Source of the DNA: Actinomycetes bacterium
Lineage (GTDB): Bacteria; Actinomycetota; CALGFH01
Reading direction: 5' to 3'
Length of the DNA stretch: 9,023 nucleotides
Assembly: GCA_030152105.1 (NCBI GenBank)
Contig: JASLIH010000308.1
Location: 1 to 9,023, forward strand
The translations under genes were made by a program, and so were the position numbers. The notes beneath the pieces are model-generated. The model was not told where the DNA came from. It did no database searches and was given only the letters and a program-made list of their open reading frames with translations. This document shows, piece by piece, positions 7,682 through 9,023 of this stretch (the first letter of the stretch is position 1; every line of letters begins with the position of its first letter).

Positions 7682-8581
7682 CTAGGGCAGGCGCAGGAAC
7701 CAGGTGATGGAGGCGGCGGCGCCGAGGAGGAGGAAGAGCGCGGCGCCGCCCATGAAGTAGGAGGTGAGCTCCCGCTTCTCCTCGACGTAGGTGAGGCGGG
7801 TGCCGAGGTCGCGGTAGACGGCTTCGAGCTCGGCGCTGGTGGGGGCGGAGAAGGCCTGGCCGCCGCTGATCTCGGCGATCTGCTGGAGCTCCTGGGGAGG
7901 CTGGGAGGCGATGGCGACGGTGAAGACCGGGACCCCCTCCTCGCGGGCCTGCTCGGCGGCCGTCACCGGGGGCCGGCCGCTGCGGCTCTCACCGTCGGTG
8001 AGGAGCAGGACGGCGGTCGGGGGACGCTCGTTGTTCACCAGGTTGGGCGGTCGGCTGGCCTGGAGGGCGCGAACCAGCGCGTCCCCGACGGCGGTGCCCC
8101 GGCGCAGGGGGGCGTTGCGCAGGGCGTTGCGGATCACGTCCTTGTCGGTGGTCGGGAGCGCCTCCACGCTGGGGGCCCCGGCGAAGGTGACCAGGCCCAC
8201 CTGGAACCGTTCCGGGATCTCCTCAAGGAAGGCGTCGGCCGCCTGCTGGGCCGCCTCGATCCGCGTCGGTGACACGTCGGTGTTGAGCATCGACTCCGAG
8301 TAGTCCATCACCAGCATGATGGTGGCCTGGTCGCGCGGTACCTGGGCGGTCGCCTCGGGCCGGGCCAGGGCCAGCAGGAGCACGGTGGCGGCCAGCAGGT
8401 ACAGGATCACCGGGAGGACCCGTCGCCAGCCGGGCCGGGCGGTGACCATGTTGGGCAGCAGCGCCGGGTTGCCGAAGACCCCCGCCCGCTGGGTACGGCG
8501 GCGTTCGCCGCGCACCCACACCAGCAGCACGAGCGGTACCAACAGCACCGCCCAGAGCAGCTCGGGCCAGCGGAAGCTCAT
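7682..8581 (-). CDS. BatA-like VWA domain membrane protein
   Basis: This 299-residue protein has the BatA layout. Two N-terminal membrane helices (about 7-23 and 54-74) are followed by a von Willebrand A domain (about 86-260) and one C-terminal helix (about 276-297). The metal-ion-dependent adhesion site is complete: DYSES (93-97), T163 in RRGTAVGDAL, and D196 in LLLTDGES. Such proteins work with MoxR AAA+ ATPases, probably as membrane-bound partners in assembling or metallating other proteins; the exact substrate is unknown. ATG 8581 overlaps the MoxR stop codon (ATGA, 8578-8581) and has no clear ribosome site, so it is probably translated by coupling. An in-frame extension to 8884 runs through the MoxR coding region and is Pro/Arg low complexity, so it is rejected. 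The 3' end lies 9 nt from the stop of the convergent phosphoesterase gene, leaving no room for separate terminators. Confidence 0.93.
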   Translation of the reverse strand: MSFRWPELLWAVLLVPLVLLVWVRGERRRTQRAGVFGNPALLPNMVTARPGWRRVLPVILYLLAATVLLLALARPEATAQVPRDQATIMLVMDYSESMLNTDVSPTRIEAAQQAADAFLEEIPERFQVGLVTFAGAPSVEALPTTDKDVIRNALRNAPLRRGTAVGDALVRALQASRPPNLVNNERPPTAVLLLTDGESRSGRPPVTAAEQAREEGVPVFTVAIASQPPQELQQIAEISGGQAFSAPTSAELEAVYRDLGTRLTYVEEKRELTSYFMGGAALFLLLGAAASITWFLRLP

Positions 8582-9023
8582 GCTGGTTGTTCTCGGGCGA
8601 GGTCGATGCGGGGTGGGGGAATGGCGTTGAGGACGGCGGTGAGGAGGGTGTCGGGGGTGACTTGTTCGGCCAGGGCCTGGTAGGTCAACACCAGCCGGTG
8701 GCGCAGGACGTCGCGGGCGAGTTCTTGGACGTCTTGGGGCAGGGCGTAGCTGCGGCCCCGGAGCACGGCCAGGGCGCGGGCGGCGGCGACCAGGTTGATC
8801 GAGCCGCGGGGGCTGGCCCCATAGGCGATGTAACCGGCGAGGTCGGGGAGCTGGTAGGTGGCCGGGTGGCGGGTGGCGTCGCACAGGGCGACGGCGTACT
8901 CGGCGACCAGCCGGTCCACATACACCGTGGCCGTGTGGGCCTGCAGCGCCGCCAGCTGGTCCAGCGAGAGGATCTTGGCGATCTCGGGCGGCTCGACCAG
9001 GCTCCGGGCCACGATGGTCAACT
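8578..9023 (-). CDS. MoxR-type AAA+ ATPase, C-terminal part (cut by window edge)
   Basis: Only the last 148 or so codons are visible; the gene enters from beyond base 9023, so the P-loop, Walker B and sensor 1 are outside the window. What is seen is the MoxR lid domain. A helix resembles the family's 'LSxxxLxxLQ' segment (18-27, counted from base 9021), and ATRHP follows at 49-53. The sensor-2 signature GASPRG (68-73) carries R72. LRGRSYALPQDVQELARDVLRHRLVL (87-112) is the strongly conserved end of the family. MoxR ATPases act as chaperone-like motors with VWA proteins. The gene ends in TGA overlapping the ATG of the VWA gene by 4 nt, showing an operon. The reading frame is open to the window edge, so its start cannot be given. 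Confidence 0.93.
   Translation of the reverse strand, partial: LTIVARSLVEPPEIAKILSLDQLAALQAHTATVYVDRLVAEYAVALCDATRHPATYQLPDLAGYIAYGASPRGSINLVAAARALAVLRGRSYALPQDVQELARDVLRHRLVLTYQALAEQVTPDTLLTAVLNAIPPPRIDLAREQPA

Noticed and set aside
8582..8884. 101-residue extension of the VWA protein upstream
   Set aside because: It runs out of frame through conserved MoxR coding sequence and is Pro/Arg/His low complexity; ATG 8581 starts at the normal BatA N-terminus.

Overview
The window is high-GC DNA (roughly 70% by eye). It has GTG and TTG start candidates, strongly GC-biased third codon positions and tightly packed genes. Gene content (LemA, PRC-barrel, MFS sugar-porter type, MoxR/VWA, a secreted nucleotide phosphoesterase) fits an actinomycetote, probably a soil or uncultivated lineage. 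Assignment below phylum is not possible from the sequence alone. No rRNA, tRNA, CRISPR array, insertion sequence or phage gene was seen.

Layout. (1) 1-129: leader of a LemA-family membrane protein; 130-681 (+): lemA-like gene. (2) 766-2163 (-), convergent with it: a protein with an N-terminal PRC-barrel followed by a long Pro/Glu/Thr-rich repetitive tail and a charged helical C-terminus. (3) 2164-2435: a regulatory interval with an 18-bp perfect palindrome next to a -10-like hexamer and a hairpin just past the upstream gene. (4) 2436-3872 (-): a 12-TM MFS transporter of the sugar-porter/metabolite:H+ symporter type. (5) 3873-3955: a divergent promoter region. (6) 3956-7672 (+): a 1238-residue secreted two-enzyme fusion. 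An alkaline-phosphatase-superfamily phosphodiesterase/nucleotide pyrophosphatase is joined in frame to a complete UshA-type 5'-nucleotidase. (7) 7682-8581 (-): a BatA-like VWA membrane protein. It overlaps by 4 nt the 3' end of a MoxR-type AAA+ ATPase gene (8578-9023, running off the window).

How they may work together. The fusion enzyme plausibly carries out a two-step extracellular scavenging route: a phosphodiester or pyrophosphate compound to nucleoside monophosphate, then to nucleoside plus phosphate. The divergent MFS gene could import a product, but that link is inference. MoxR and VWA form a translationally coupled chaperone-like pair. No DUF58 gene lies between them, unlike the common MoxR-DUF58-VWA order. 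LemA and PRC-barrel look like unrelated envelope or housekeeping genes.

The most noteworthy object is the fused phosphodiesterase/5'-nucleotidase with its roughly 150-residue insertion. Next are the PRC-barrel protein's repeat tail and the palindrome upstream of its gene.
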